Of a stretch of 64,000 nucleotides of DNA, positions 54,866-64,000 are shown in pieces. Every line of letters starts with the position of its first letter. The stretch's first letter is position 1. Position numbers and translations under genes: made by a program. Source of the stretch: Pseudomonas sp. Irchel s3b2 (GTDB lineage Bacteria > Pseudomonadota > Gammaproteobacteria > Pseudomonadales > Pseudomonadaceae); assembly GCF_900187445.1 (NCBI RefSeq), contig NZ_FYEB01000005.1, forward strand, positions 310,001 through 374,000, written 5' to 3'. Below the pieces are notes generated by a model that worked only from the letters and a program-made list of their open reading frames with translations, ran no database searches and was not told the DNA's origin.

Positions 54866-54875
54866 ATCGCATACG
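54866..54875. promoter_or_regulatory. ATCGCATACG motif upstream of ohrR
   Basis: Exact copy of the motif in front of ohr, 51 bases before the ohrR start, suggesting common control by OhrR. Confidence 0.45.
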
Positions 54876-54925
54876 CGGTATATTTTGCCTTTACGAGCCT
54901 TCAACTTTGGCCAATGAGGAAGCAC

Positions 54926-55381
54926 ATGAAACCCACCGACAAGATGGCTCCCGCCAAGCTCTCCGACTTTCTGTGTTTTGCGGTCTATTCCACGAACCTG
55001 GCCTTCGGCAAGGCCTACAAGCCGATACTCGAGCAGTTGGGGCTCACCTATACGCAATTCATCACCATCGTTGCGCTATGGGAGGAAGACCATCAAACCG
55101 TGGGCAGCCTGGGCGAGAAGCTGTTTCTCGAATCGAACACGCTCACACCGATCCTGAAGAAGCTGGAAGCGATGGGCTATCTACAGAGGCAGCGTGATCC
55201 CGAGGACGAGCGGCAGGTGCGGATCAGTCTGACGAAGAGTGGTCGACAGCTGCGCGAAGGCCGTCCCGAAATGAGCCTCTCCGACGCAACTGGCCTGACA
55301 CCGGACGAGTTCACGCAGATGCAGAATGCGATCGTGAAGCTGCGCAACAATCTCATCAAATCGACGAAAGCCGGGGAGTGA
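54926..55381 (+). CDS. ohrR: MarR-family organic-peroxide sensor OhrR
   Basis: OhrR is a repressor inactivated by oxidation of a single reactive cysteine. The 151-residue protein has Cys17 in LSDFLCFAVYSTNLAFGKAY, the standard OhrR sensor position, then a winged helix (QFITIVALWEEDHQTVGSLG, SNTLTPILKKLEAMGYLQRQ, DPEDERQVRISLT). ATG 54926 is chosen since GAGGA precedes it; ATG 54914 would add four residues. Only one N-terminal Cys and no clear C-terminal Cys are seen, which suggests the one-Cys type. Confidence 0.9.
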   Translation: MKPTDKMAPAKLSDFLCFAVYSTNLAFGKAYKPILEQLGLTYTQFITIVALWEEDHQTVGSLGEKLFLESNTLTPILKKLEAMGYLQRQRDPEDERQVRISLTKSGRQLREGRPEMSLSDATGLTPDEFTQMQNAIVKLRNNLIKSTKAGE

Positions 55382-55388
55382 GTGACTA

Positions 55389-55408
55389 CTGATCGTTTTT
55401 TTGATCAG
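55389..55408 (+). terminator. weak hairpin after ohrR
   Basis: CTGATC and GATCAG frame a T-rich loop and are followed by TCTTTTTTGG. It fits the end of the ohrR transcript. Confidence 0.5.
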
Positions 55409-55425
55409 GGTCTTTTTTGGGTATG

Positions 55426-55453
55426 AAAAAGCCCAACCTTTTCAGACTGGGCT
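55426..55453 (-). terminator. intrinsic terminator of the lipid cluster
   Basis: On the minus strand AGCCCA, a 12-base loop and TGGGCT are followed by TTTTTC. It ends transcription coming from the acyl-CoA ligase gene. Confidence 0.7.
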
Positions 55454-55468
55454 AGTCATTGAATCATA

Positions 55469-55514
55469 GGATCGGGACGGCGTGATTCGAACACTCGCCC
55501 CTGGTACCCCATCT
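55469..55514 (-). tRNA. tRNA-Pro(GGG) 3'-half relic (possible att site)
   Basis: The minus strand reads GGGGTACCAGGGGCGAGTG then TTCGAATCACGCCGTCCCGA, matching the part of a Pseudomonas tRNA-Pro from anticodon loop to discriminator base (as I recall it) with few changes: T-loop TTCGAAT and acceptor strand CGTCCCGA are intact, CCA is replaced by TCC. The 5' half is missing, so it is not functional. It lies just after the ligase stop. tRNA 3' halves are usual attachment sites of integrated elements. Confidence 0.45.
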
Positions 55515-55520
55515 TCTTTT

Positions 55521-57164
55521 TCACCCCAATTCGCTTTCCCGAATCAGCTTCTTATTTATCTTCCCGACGCTGGTTTTAGGAATCTCGGCGACGAACTTGA
55601 ACTGCTTGGGGATCGCCCATTTGTTGAGGCGGCCACGCTCGACAAATCCTTGCAGATGCACCTCCAGGATCTTGCGGTCGAGATACTGCCCAGGCTCGCA
55701 CACCACCAGCGCCATCGGTCGTTCGCCCCATTGCTCATCGGCAATGCCCACGACCGCGACCGACATCACCGCCGCGTGCTCGCTGATCAGGCTTTCCAGT
55801 TCCAGGGAGCTGATCCACTCTCCTCCGGTCTTGATGACATCCTTGATTCGATCTTTGATTTCCACTCCTCCCAACGCGTCGATAGAGGCCAGATCGCCGG
55901 TGTGCATCCAGCCGTTGTGCCACAGCTCGGCACCCTTTTCGGGCTCCTTCAAATAACCTTGGGTCAGCCAGGGTGCGCGCACCACGATCTCGCCCAGAGA
56001 CTCGCCGTCATGGGCAACGTCATTGCCACTGGCATCGATGATTTTCAGGTCGACCATCGGCACCGGCGTGCCCGTCTTGATGCGAGTGGGCAACTGGGCT
56101 TGCGTGGATTGTTCGAGGTCTTGATCACGCAGGTACGTCAGGCACAGCAATGGGCAGGTTTCCGACATGCCGTAACCGCTGTGCACCTGAATACCTTTGG
56201 CGCTCGCTTCGCTGGCAATTCCCAGCGTCAGTGCGCTGCCACCCAAGAGCATTTTCCAGCCATCGAAACGGGTCTGTGCCGCTTCTTCGCAGTTCAGGAT
56301 CATTTGCAGAATGGTCGGCACGCAATGGGAAAAAGTGACCTTCTCCTCACGATACAGCCTGACCAGGCTGTTGGGTTCGTAGCGGCCGGGGTACACCTGC
56401 TTGAGCCCCATCAGGGTGGCAACATAAGGCACACCCCAGGCATGCACGTGAAACATCGGGGTGATGGGCATGTACACATCATCGGAACGCAGCAACGGCA
56501 GGCCTTGATAGACGCCCAAAGTGCCCACGGCATTCAAGGTGTGCAGGACCAATTGGCGGTGGGTGAAATACACGCCTTTAGGGTCGCCAGTGGTGCCCGT
56601 GGTGTAGAAAAGGGTTGCCACCGAGTTTTCATCGAAGTCGGGAAAATTGTATTGGTCTGCGGCCTTGGACAATATGTTTTCATACTCCCCCAGCACCGGT
56701 AACGACGTATCGATTGCTGTGTCGTCCGTGAGCTGCAGGTAACCTTTGACGGTTTCAAGCCGGCCCTGAATCTGTTCAACCAGCGGCAGGAAATCATCAT
56801 GCACCAGCACCAGGTCGTCCTCGGCGTGGTTCATGGTGAAGAGCACCTGATCCGGCGAAAGACGAATGTTCACGGTATGCAGCACCGCGCCGATCATCGG
56901 TACGGCAAAGAAGCATTCCAGGTAGCGGTGGCTGTCCCAGTCGAGCAAGGCCACGGTATCCCCGGCCTTGACGCCGGCAGCGGTCAAGGCGTTGGCCAGC
57001 CTGCGGATCCGCTGGTTGAGGGTCTGGTAGCTGTAGCGCAGTTTGTCGGCGTAGACGATTTCCCGGCCCGGCTCGTAACGCACACCGGACAACAACAATT
57101 GCTTGATCAGCAAGGGATAGGCATAGGCGCCATCGGCGGGCGGAATTATTTTTGTCGCCATCAT
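55521..57164 (-). CDS. medium/long-chain acyl-CoA synthetase (AlkK/FadD-like)
   Basis: This enzyme activates fatty acids to acyl-CoA with ATP. The 547-residue protein has the AMP-binding core ATLFYTTGTTGDPKGVYFTH, the HSGYGMSETCPLL motif, the hinge WMHTGDLASIDALGGVEIKD and the acyl-AMP ligase end KTSVGKINKKLI with the catalytic Lys. The sequence is nearest to AlkK-type medium-chain ligases. An MMATKI start at 57164 is preceded by AAGGA. Follows the acyl-CoA dehydrogenase gene in one leftward operon. Confidence 0.9.
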   Translation of the reverse strand: MMATKIIPPADGAYAYPLLIKQLLLSGVRYEPGREIVYADKLRYSYQTLNQRIRRLANALTAAGVKAGDTVALLDWDSHRYLECFFAVPMIGAVLHTVNIRLSPDQVLFTMNHAEDDLVLVHDDFLPLVEQIQGRLETVKGYLQLTDDTAIDTSLPVLGEYENILSKAADQYNFPDFDENSVATLFYTTGTTGDPKGVYFTHRQLVLHTLNAVGTLGVYQGLPLLRSDDVYMPITPMFHVHAWGVPYVATLMGLKQVYPGRYEPNSLVRLYREEKVTFSHCVPTILQMILNCEEAAQTRFDGWKMLLGGSALTLGIASEASAKGIQVHSGYGMSETCPLLCLTYLRDQDLEQSTQAQLPTRIKTGTPVPMVDLKIIDASGNDVAHDGESLGEIVVRAPWLTQGYLKEPEKGAELWHNGWMHTGDLASIDALGGVEIKDRIKDVIKTGGEWISSLELESLISEHAAVMSVAVVGIADEQWGERPMALVVCEPGQYLDRKILEVHLQGFVERGRLNKWAIPKQFKFVAEIPKTSVGKINKKLIRESELG

Positions 57165-57189
57165 GGTTGGGGGTTCCTTGTCCTTTCGA

Positions 57190-58968
<1,779 letters not shown>

Positions 58969-58975
58969 TGTTGGC

Positions 58976-61495
58976 TTACTCGGAAGTGGTCAGGGCATGC
59001 GACATGCCAGGACGTTCAGTGGATTCAGTGTTTTCGGCTACCGCAACGGCACCGGGCTCAGGGGCCCGCTCGCGCAGCAGGAAGTACGACAGGGCCGGGA
59101 TCAGGATCAGCGCGCCGAGCATGTTCCACAGGAACATGAAGGTCAGCAGGATGCCCATGTCGGCCTGGAACTTGATGGGTGACCAGACCCAGCACACCAC
59201 GCCCGCCGCGAGGGTGATGCCCACCAGCCCGACCACCCGGCCGGTGAACGACACGGCGTTGCGGTAGGCCTGGGACAACGGCAAACCCTGACGCTGGAAG
59301 TGCAGTTGCACGCTGAGCAGGTACAAGGCGTAGTCCACGCCGATGCCCACGCCCAATGCGATCACCGGCAGGGTCGCGACCTTGACGCCGATGCCCATGG
59401 CCACCATCAACGCCTCGCAAAGGATCGAGGTCAGCACCAGTGGCAACAAGGCGACCAGGGTCGCGCGCCAACTGCGGAAGGTGATCAGGCAGAACAGCGT
59501 CACCGCCGCGTACACGTACAGCAGCATGGTGCGGTTGGCCTCGCGCACCACAATGTTGGTCGCCGCTTCAATCCCGGCCGACCCGGCCGCCAGCAGAAAC
59601 TGGCGATCTTCGCTGTTGTTCTCCCGGGCGAACTTTTCGGCGATGCCCACCACGGCGTCCAGGGTCTCGGCCTTGTGATCCTTGAGGAAGGTGATCACCG
59701 GCATCAGCGAACAGTCGGTGTTGAACAACTCCGGGGAGTTGACCGAGGCTTGCTGCGCGGCGTAGTTCAGCACGTCCTGATTGCGCTGGATGCTGTTGAG
59801 CTTGGGGTTGCCTTCATAAGTACCGGCGGTGATTTGGCGCACCGCATTGACCAACGAAGCCGTGGCTTGTACGCCCGGATACTGCTGCAGCTCCCAGGCC
59901 AGACGGTCGGCGAGGACCAGCGTCTTATAGTTCAAGCAGCCTTCCGGCGCGGTCTTGATCATCACCGCGAACAGGTCGCTAGACAGCGCGTAATGGCTGG
60001 TGATGTAGGCGTTGTCACGGTTATAGCGAGAATCGGCACGCAACTCCGGCGCACCGCTTTCCAGGTCGCCGATCTTCAGGTTCAGGCTGACCATGAAGCC
60101 GCCGATGCCCATAAGTGCCGCGACCAATACCGCCCCCGTGGCCCATTTGGCCGTGGTGAAGCGGTCGAGCAAGTCCCACAGTTTGCCGAAGCCCTTGTGC
60201 CCTTCTGCACGTGTGTCGATTTTCAGCGCACGCTCGGCCGCCTTGGCACCGACACCGACATAAGACAGCGCCACCGGCATCAGCAACAGCGAGGTAAAAA
60301 TCAGCACCGCCACACCAATACTGGCGGTGATCGCCAAGTCGCGAATCACTGGAATGTCGATCAGCATCAGTACCGCGAACCCGACGGCGTCGGCCAGCAA
60401 CGCGGTGACGCCGGCAATGAACAGGCGGCGGAAGGTGTAGCGTGCGGCGATCAGTTTGTGGGTGCCACGGGCGATGTCTTGCATGATGCCGTTCATCTTC
60501 TGCGCCGCGTGGGACACACCGATGGCGAAGATCAGGAACGGCACCAGCACCGAATACGGGTCGATGGCATAGCCGAGCCAGGCGACAATTCCGAGTTGCC
60601 AAACCACCGCAATCAGCGAGCAGCCGACCACCAGCAAGGTGCTGCGCACGCAACGGGTGTAGGCATAAATGATGATCAGCGAAGTGACGACGGCCAGGCC
60701 GAAGAACATCATCACCTGAATCAGCCCGTCGATCAGGTCGCCCATCAGTTTGGCGAAGCCGATCACCCGGACTTTGTACTGGCCCTTGCCCTCCTCCCCG
60801 GCCTTGCGCGCAGCGCTGTCACCGGCGAACTCGATCTGGTCGCGCAACTGCTCTTCGAGCATTTGCGAAAACCCGTGGTAGTCGATGCGCTGACCGCTGG
60901 CCGTGGCCTTGTCCAGCAGCGGCACGATCAGCATGGTCGATTTGTAGTCGCTGGCCACCAGACTGCCAACGATACCGGCGCGGGAAATGTTCTGGCGCAG
61001 CTGTTCTATTTCTTCAGGCTTGCCCTGGTAGGTATCGGGCATCACCGGGCCACCCTGAAAACCTTGCTCGGTGACTTCGGTCCAGCGCACTGCCGGGCTC
61101 CACAACGACTTCATCCAGGCGCGGTCAACGCCTTCGGTGAGGAACAATTTGTCGTTGACCTGTTTGAGCACGTCCAGGTAAGCGGGGTCGAAGATATCGC
61201 CCTGGGTGTTCTCCACCACCACCCGTACCGAGTTACCCAAACCGCGCAGCGACTGGCGGTTTTCCAGGAAGTTCTGGATGTACGGCTGGCTCTGCGGAAT
61301 CATCTTTTCGAAGCTTGGACGCAGCTCCAGGCGAGTCGCGGCCATGTAGCCCAACACCACGGTGGCCAGCGCCATCAGCAGCATGAACAGCGGACGGTAG
61401 TTGAATACCAGTCGCTCCAGCAGGTTGCCGGAATGGCGGTCGAAGTCCCGCAGATCGCGGATCACCGGCATGGTTTCTTGTTTGGTATGGCCCAT
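58976..61495 (-). CDS. MMPL/RND-family transporter
   Basis: This 839-residue inner-membrane transporter has two repeats of a large periplasmic loop plus six-helix bundle. The N-terminal helix LVFNYRPLFMLLMALATVVL is followed by a loop, then helices starting GDLIDGLIQVMMFFGLAVVT. The second half has LPVIALGVGIGVDYALYLLS, where charged residues GVD and SVQ lie in the proton-relay helix. Members move lipids or hydrophobic compounds. The next gene products (YCF48-like, DUF1329) are periplasmic, which fits lipid export or import through the envelope. Start is ATG 61495. Confidence 0.9.
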   Translation of the reverse strand: MGHTKQETMPVIRDLRDFDRHSGNLLERLVFNYRPLFMLLMALATVVLGYMAATRLELRPSFEKMIPQSQPYIQNFLENRQSLRGLGNSVRVVVENTQGDIFDPAYLDVLKQVNDKLFLTEGVDRAWMKSLWSPAVRWTEVTEQGFQGGPVMPDTYQGKPEEIEQLRQNISRAGIVGSLVASDYKSTMLIVPLLDKATASGQRIDYHGFSQMLEEQLRDQIEFAGDSAARKAGEEGKGQYKVRVIGFAKLMGDLIDGLIQVMMFFGLAVVTSLIIIYAYTRCVRSTLLVVGCSLIAVVWQLGIVAWLGYAIDPYSVLVPFLIFAIGVSHAAQKMNGIMQDIARGTHKLIAARYTFRRLFIAGVTALLADAVGFAVLMLIDIPVIRDLAITASIGVAVLIFTSLLLMPVALSYVGVGAKAAERALKIDTRAEGHKGFGKLWDLLDRFTTAKWATGAVLVAALMGIGGFMVSLNLKIGDLESGAPELRADSRYNRDNAYITSHYALSSDLFAVMIKTAPEGCLNYKTLVLADRLAWELQQYPGVQATASLVNAVRQITAGTYEGNPKLNSIQRNQDVLNYAAQQASVNSPELFNTDCSLMPVITFLKDHKAETLDAVVGIAEKFARENNSEDRQFLLAAGSAGIEAATNIVVREANRTMLLYVYAAVTLFCLITFRSWRATLVALLPLVLTSILCEALMVAMGIGVKVATLPVIALGVGIGVDYALYLLSVQLHFQRQGLPLSQAYRNAVSFTGRVVGLVGITLAAGVVCWVWSPIKFQADMGILLTFMFLWNMLGALILIPALSYFLLRERAPEPGAVAVAENTESTERPGMSHALTTSE

Positions 61496-61526
61496 GTCTG
61501 GGTTCTCGCTCTAAGGGTTCGAGGGC

Positions 61527-62600
61527 TTATTCAACGGACAGCATCCGTGCACCACGGCTACCAACCACCACCAGCGCACCGTCGGCGGACTGAGTGGCGC
61601 CGGTCACCGGTGTCGGTGCTGGCTGCTGAACCAAATGCAATTGCGCGCCTGCACCCTGGCTGACCAGCATCTGCCCGCCCTGGGTGAACAAGCGGTAGTT
61701 GCCACGGCCATCGACGAGGCCAGCGGTGATGCTGACGCGCAGACCACTGTCCAGCGGGGTCCAGCTGAATCCGCCGTCGGTGCTGCGCAGCACATTGCCG
61801 CGCAAGCCGTAGACGAGCGCTTCGCCGGGTTTGCCGAGCACCCCGAAAAAACTGCCCTGATAGGGTGTCTGCACGGCGGCAAAGCGCTGTTGGGCGTCAT
61901 CCCATTTGAGCAACAAGCCCTGCTCGCCGGCGATGTACAGCGCATCGCCGGTGGAGGCGATGGCGTTGAGGTGAAAGCCCTGCGGGTTGTCGGTGCGGTC
62001 CTGGAATGGTGTCCAGCTCTGGCCGCCGTCCTCGGTGCGCAGGATCAGGTTGAACACCCCGACCACATAACCGAGGCGGTCGTTGGCGAACCAGACATCG
62101 AGCAAGGGTTTGTCGGCGCCCTGCGCCACCAGGCGTTCACCTTCGGCGACCAGCAGTGGCCATTGTTCGTTACCCGGTTCTGCACTGGCCAACGCGCCGT
62201 AATGCTTGACCAGCAAGGCACCGATATCGCGGCCGTCCAGTTGCTTATGCCAGGTCGCACCCGCATCACTGCTGTGCAACACCACGCCGTCGCCGCCCAC
62301 CGCCCAGCCTTGGGTGGCGGAAGGAAAACTCACGGCATTGAGGTCGGCACTGACCGGCACCGCTGCCTGTTGCCAGTGTTTGCCGACGTCATCGGAAAAC
62401 AGAATGTGGCCTCGCTGCCCGACGGCGACCACACGGTCGCCGGCGCGGGCCATGCCGGATAATGGGCTGTTGGCGGCCAAGGCACTGACCCTGGCCGGCA
62501 GATCCAGCACGTCGACATAACCGGATGCCTGGCTCAGGCCCTGCAACATTGCAAGCAGAGCGCCGAGCGCCAGTTGCAGGTAATTTTTATACGAACACAT
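61527..62600 (-). CDS. YCF48/BNR-repeat periplasmic protein
   Basis: This 357-residue exported protein is a beta-propeller of YCF48 type. It has a signal peptide (LALGALLAMLQGLSQASG) and repeated blades: GQRGHILFSDDVGKHWQQAA, GDGVVLHSSDAGATWHKQLD, FNLILRTEDGGQSWTPFQDR, RGNVLRSTDGGFSWTPLDSG (S/T-x-D-x-G-x-x-W motif four times). Start ATG 62600 with AAGAGGA; the frame from 62636 adds a non-signal stretch. It may act as a periplasmic adaptor for the MMPL transporter, an inference from the conserved neighbourhood. Confidence 0.85.
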   Translation of the reverse strand: MCSYKNYLQLALGALLAMLQGLSQASGYVDVLDLPARVSALAANSPLSGMARAGDRVVAVGQRGHILFSDDVGKHWQQAAVPVSADLNAVSFPSATQGWAVGGDGVVLHSSDAGATWHKQLDGRDIGALLVKHYGALASAEPGNEQWPLLVAEGERLVAQGADKPLLDVWFANDRLGYVVGVFNLILRTEDGGQSWTPFQDRTDNPQGFHLNAIASTGDALYIAGEQGLLLKWDDAQQRFAAVQTPYQGSFFGVLGKPGEALVYGLRGNVLRSTDGGFSWTPLDSGLRVSITAGLVDGRGNYRLFTQGGQMLVSQGAGAQLHLVQQPAPTPVTGATQSADGALVVVGSRGARMLSVE

Positions 62601-62750
62601 ACCGCGTCCTCTTCGGATAACCGCGCCGGGACACACGTCCGTGTGCCTGACATTCCAACCAGACGTCCGAAACGATCGGCATACGCCGACCGTCGTGCGG
62701 TCCCCTGCCTTGCAGGCAGCGGACCGAACGAACGCTTTGTCACGGTTTGC

Positions 62751-64000
62751 TTAGCGAATCCCGGCACCTGCCAGGGACTCCGGCGACCACTGCGCCTTGG
62801 AAAGCGGATCGATGTACTTGATGCCGCCATAAGGCCCGACCACGCCATTGATGTTGTAGGAACCACCCACCAGGTCGTAGATCATGAACGGCGTGGAGTC
62901 CGGGATCTGCTTGTCATAGCTCTGGCTGAGGAACGCGAAGGAGCCACGGTACAGCTGACCACGAGCGTCGTATTGGTCAGAGGCCAGAGCGGTCCAGCTG
63001 TCTTCATCAAGGTAGAAGCGGCGCTTCTGATAGATGTGTCGGGCGCCGGACTTGAGGTTGCCCTCTACCACCCAGACCCGGTGTTTTTCCCAACGTACGT
63101 AATCCGGTGCCAGGTGATTGGGCATGGTCAGCGCCTTGGGATCCTGGGCGTAAGTCAGCTTGTAGGTGTTGTAGGGCACGATCATTTCCTGCTTGCCCAC
63201 CAGCTTCCAGTCGTAACGGTCCAGGGCACCGTTGAACACGAAAACATCATCGTAGGTGCCGGCACCGGCGGTGCCAGGGTTAGGCGTGTCGTAAGCCAGG
63301 TTCGGTGCCAGCTTGACCCGACGCTGGCCAGGCAAGTATTGCCAGGCGCGACGAGGCTGTTGTAACGGGTTGGCGGCGTCCTTGAGCATCACCGCTTCAC
63401 CGGCCCGGCGTGCAGGGCCGGTATAGGACAACTTCATCTGGTAATACACGTCGGCGCTGCTGATCGGCTGCGTCAGGTTCTCGTAGATCGGATAGGAAAT
63501 GAACGCCTGCCCAGTGATCGCCAGACTCGCAATGCCGGCGGAGTCGACGTTCCAGGAGTCATACTTGGAGTTGATGTTGACCCCCTGATAGCGCAGCAGG
63601 AAGTTCCACATCGCCTCATTACCCGATTGTGGAATCGGGAACGGCACGCCCGGCAGTACGTTGTCGATGGCCAGGCCACCTTCGAGGGACTTGGCGCCGG
63701 TGGCATTTTTCACGCCGTTGTCCAGCACGGCCTTGGGCAGTGTGACGGTGCGGTGGGTCGGGTAGACATTGATGTGAAAACTTGGGAAGCGCTTGGCCAG
63801 CTCGGCAGTGGTCGCCGTCAGCAGACCCTTGTGTTGATCGACGTTCTTGCCGTCGATCACCAGCACTGGTTTCTCGTCGGCAAAGGGGTCCGGGCGCATG
63901 CTGTCACCGGCCTTGAACGTGGCCGGTGGCGTGGTCAGGCCACCCGAATAGGCTGGAATCGAACCATCGGCATTTCCGGCCTTTTCAGCTCCGACCAGGG
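62751..64000 (-). CDS. DUF1329 protein (5' part outside the window)
   Basis: The reading frame is open to the window edge, so the start is missing. At least 416 residues are visible. It shows the DUF1329 pattern: NADGSIPAYSGGLTTPPATF, then DSMRPDPFADEKPVLVIDGK, LPGVPFPIPQSGNEAMWNFL, SYTGPARRAGEAVMLKDAAN, QQPRRAWQYLPGQRRVKLAP and YQKRRFYLDEDSWTALASDQ. Family members are periplasmic with a LolB-like fold and are usually found beside an outer-membrane DUF1302 protein and an RND transporter. The DUF1302 partner, if present, would lie beyond 64000. Confidence 0.9.
   Translation of the reverse strand, partial: LVGAEKAGNADGSIPAYSGGLTTPPATFKAGDSMRPDPFADEKPVLVIDGKNVDQHKGLLTATTAELAKRFPSFHINVYPTHRTVTLPKAVLDNGVKNATGAKSLEGGLAIDNVLPGVPFPIPQSGNEAMWNFLLRYQGVNINSKYDSWNVDSAGIASLAITGQAFISYPIYENLTQPISSADVYYQMKLSYTGPARRAGEAVMLKDAANPLQQPRRAWQYLPGQRRVKLAPNLAYDTPNPGTAGAGTYDDVFVFNGALDRYDWKLVGKQEMIVPYNTYKLTYAQDPKALTMPNHLAPDYVRWEKHRVWVVEGNLKSGARHIYQKRRFYLDEDSWTALASDQYDARGQLYRGSFAFLSQSYDKQIPDSTPFMIYDLVGGSYNINGVVGPYGGIKYIDPLSKAQWSPESLAGAGIR

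Noticed and set aside
59300..61663. 787-codon plus-strand open frame opposite the MMPL gene
   Set aside because: It is the high-GC shadow of the real minus-strand transporter; its composition is His/Gln/Arg-rich without any domain.

Overview
The window looks like chromosomal DNA of a Pseudomonas, most likely of the P. fluorescens group. The evidence is GC-rich codon use in the housekeeping genes, many copies of the typical REP sequence (GTAGGAGCGAGCTTGC type), a DUF6124 gene, a yjb-type exopolysaccharide operon and a complete hydroxyproline catabolic cluster. Everything is read from sequence alone; no database search was run, and family names come from motif recognition.

Region 1 (1-29920) is an exopolysaccharide locus of the Wzx/Wzy type. 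It opens with the end of a response regulator and a plus-strand initiating glycosyl-1-phosphate transferase (WcaJ type). A GNAT gene and an AT-rich O-acyltransferase follow, with two decayed IS66 transposase fragments around the acyltransferase. Next are leftward genes: yjbE-like, wza, yjbF, yjbG, yjbH and a VanZ-like membrane protein. A long leftward block follows: wzb, wzc, [leader with an ops element], ugd, wzx, a pyruvyltransferase, wzy, two glycosyltransferases, a secreted GH99/WbsX-like protein, a DUF1972 glycosyltransferase and rfbB-rfbA-rfbC. On the right, galU, an internally deleted phosphomannomutase-like gene and an RfaH-like gene read rightward, followed by uppP. Together these supply UDP-glucose, UDP-glucuronate and dTDP-rhamnose precursors, a lipid-linked repeat unit with likely acetyl and pyruvyl decoration, flippase, polymerase and an export channel. 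The RfaH-like protein plus a perfect ops core suggest anti-termination control of the long operon.

Region 2 (29921-36264) is mixed: a small conserved protein, a tandem universal stress protein, a trypsin-like lipoprotein, a broken MFS gene, a Fur-controlled TonB-dependent siderophore receptor, and a PepSY protein paired with a cytochrome b561.

Region 3 (36418-54030) is hydroxyproline catabolism: a GntR regulator, 4-hydroxyproline epimerase, three-subunit D-hydroxyproline dehydrogenase, an AraC/PAS regulator, an amino-acid ABC transporter, an aconitase X-type hydroxyproline dehydratase, a second proline-racemase-family protein with Ser/Thr in place of both catalytic cysteines, a DHDPS-family deaminase, an MHS-type transporter, alpha-ketoglutaric semialdehyde dehydrogenase and an Ldh-type imine reductase. 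A 17-bp operator, identical before two of the transcription units and degenerate before gntR, ties the cluster to the GntR protein. A DUF6124 gene sits inside this region between two inverted copies of a ~115 bp repeat.

Region 4 (54031-64000) holds the peroxide-response pair ohr/ohrR, a terminator and a tRNA-Pro 3'-half relic, then a leftward lipid cluster: acyl-CoA ligase, acyl-CoA dehydrogenase, an MMPL/RND transporter, a YCF48-like periplasmic protein and a DUF1329 protein that runs off the window.
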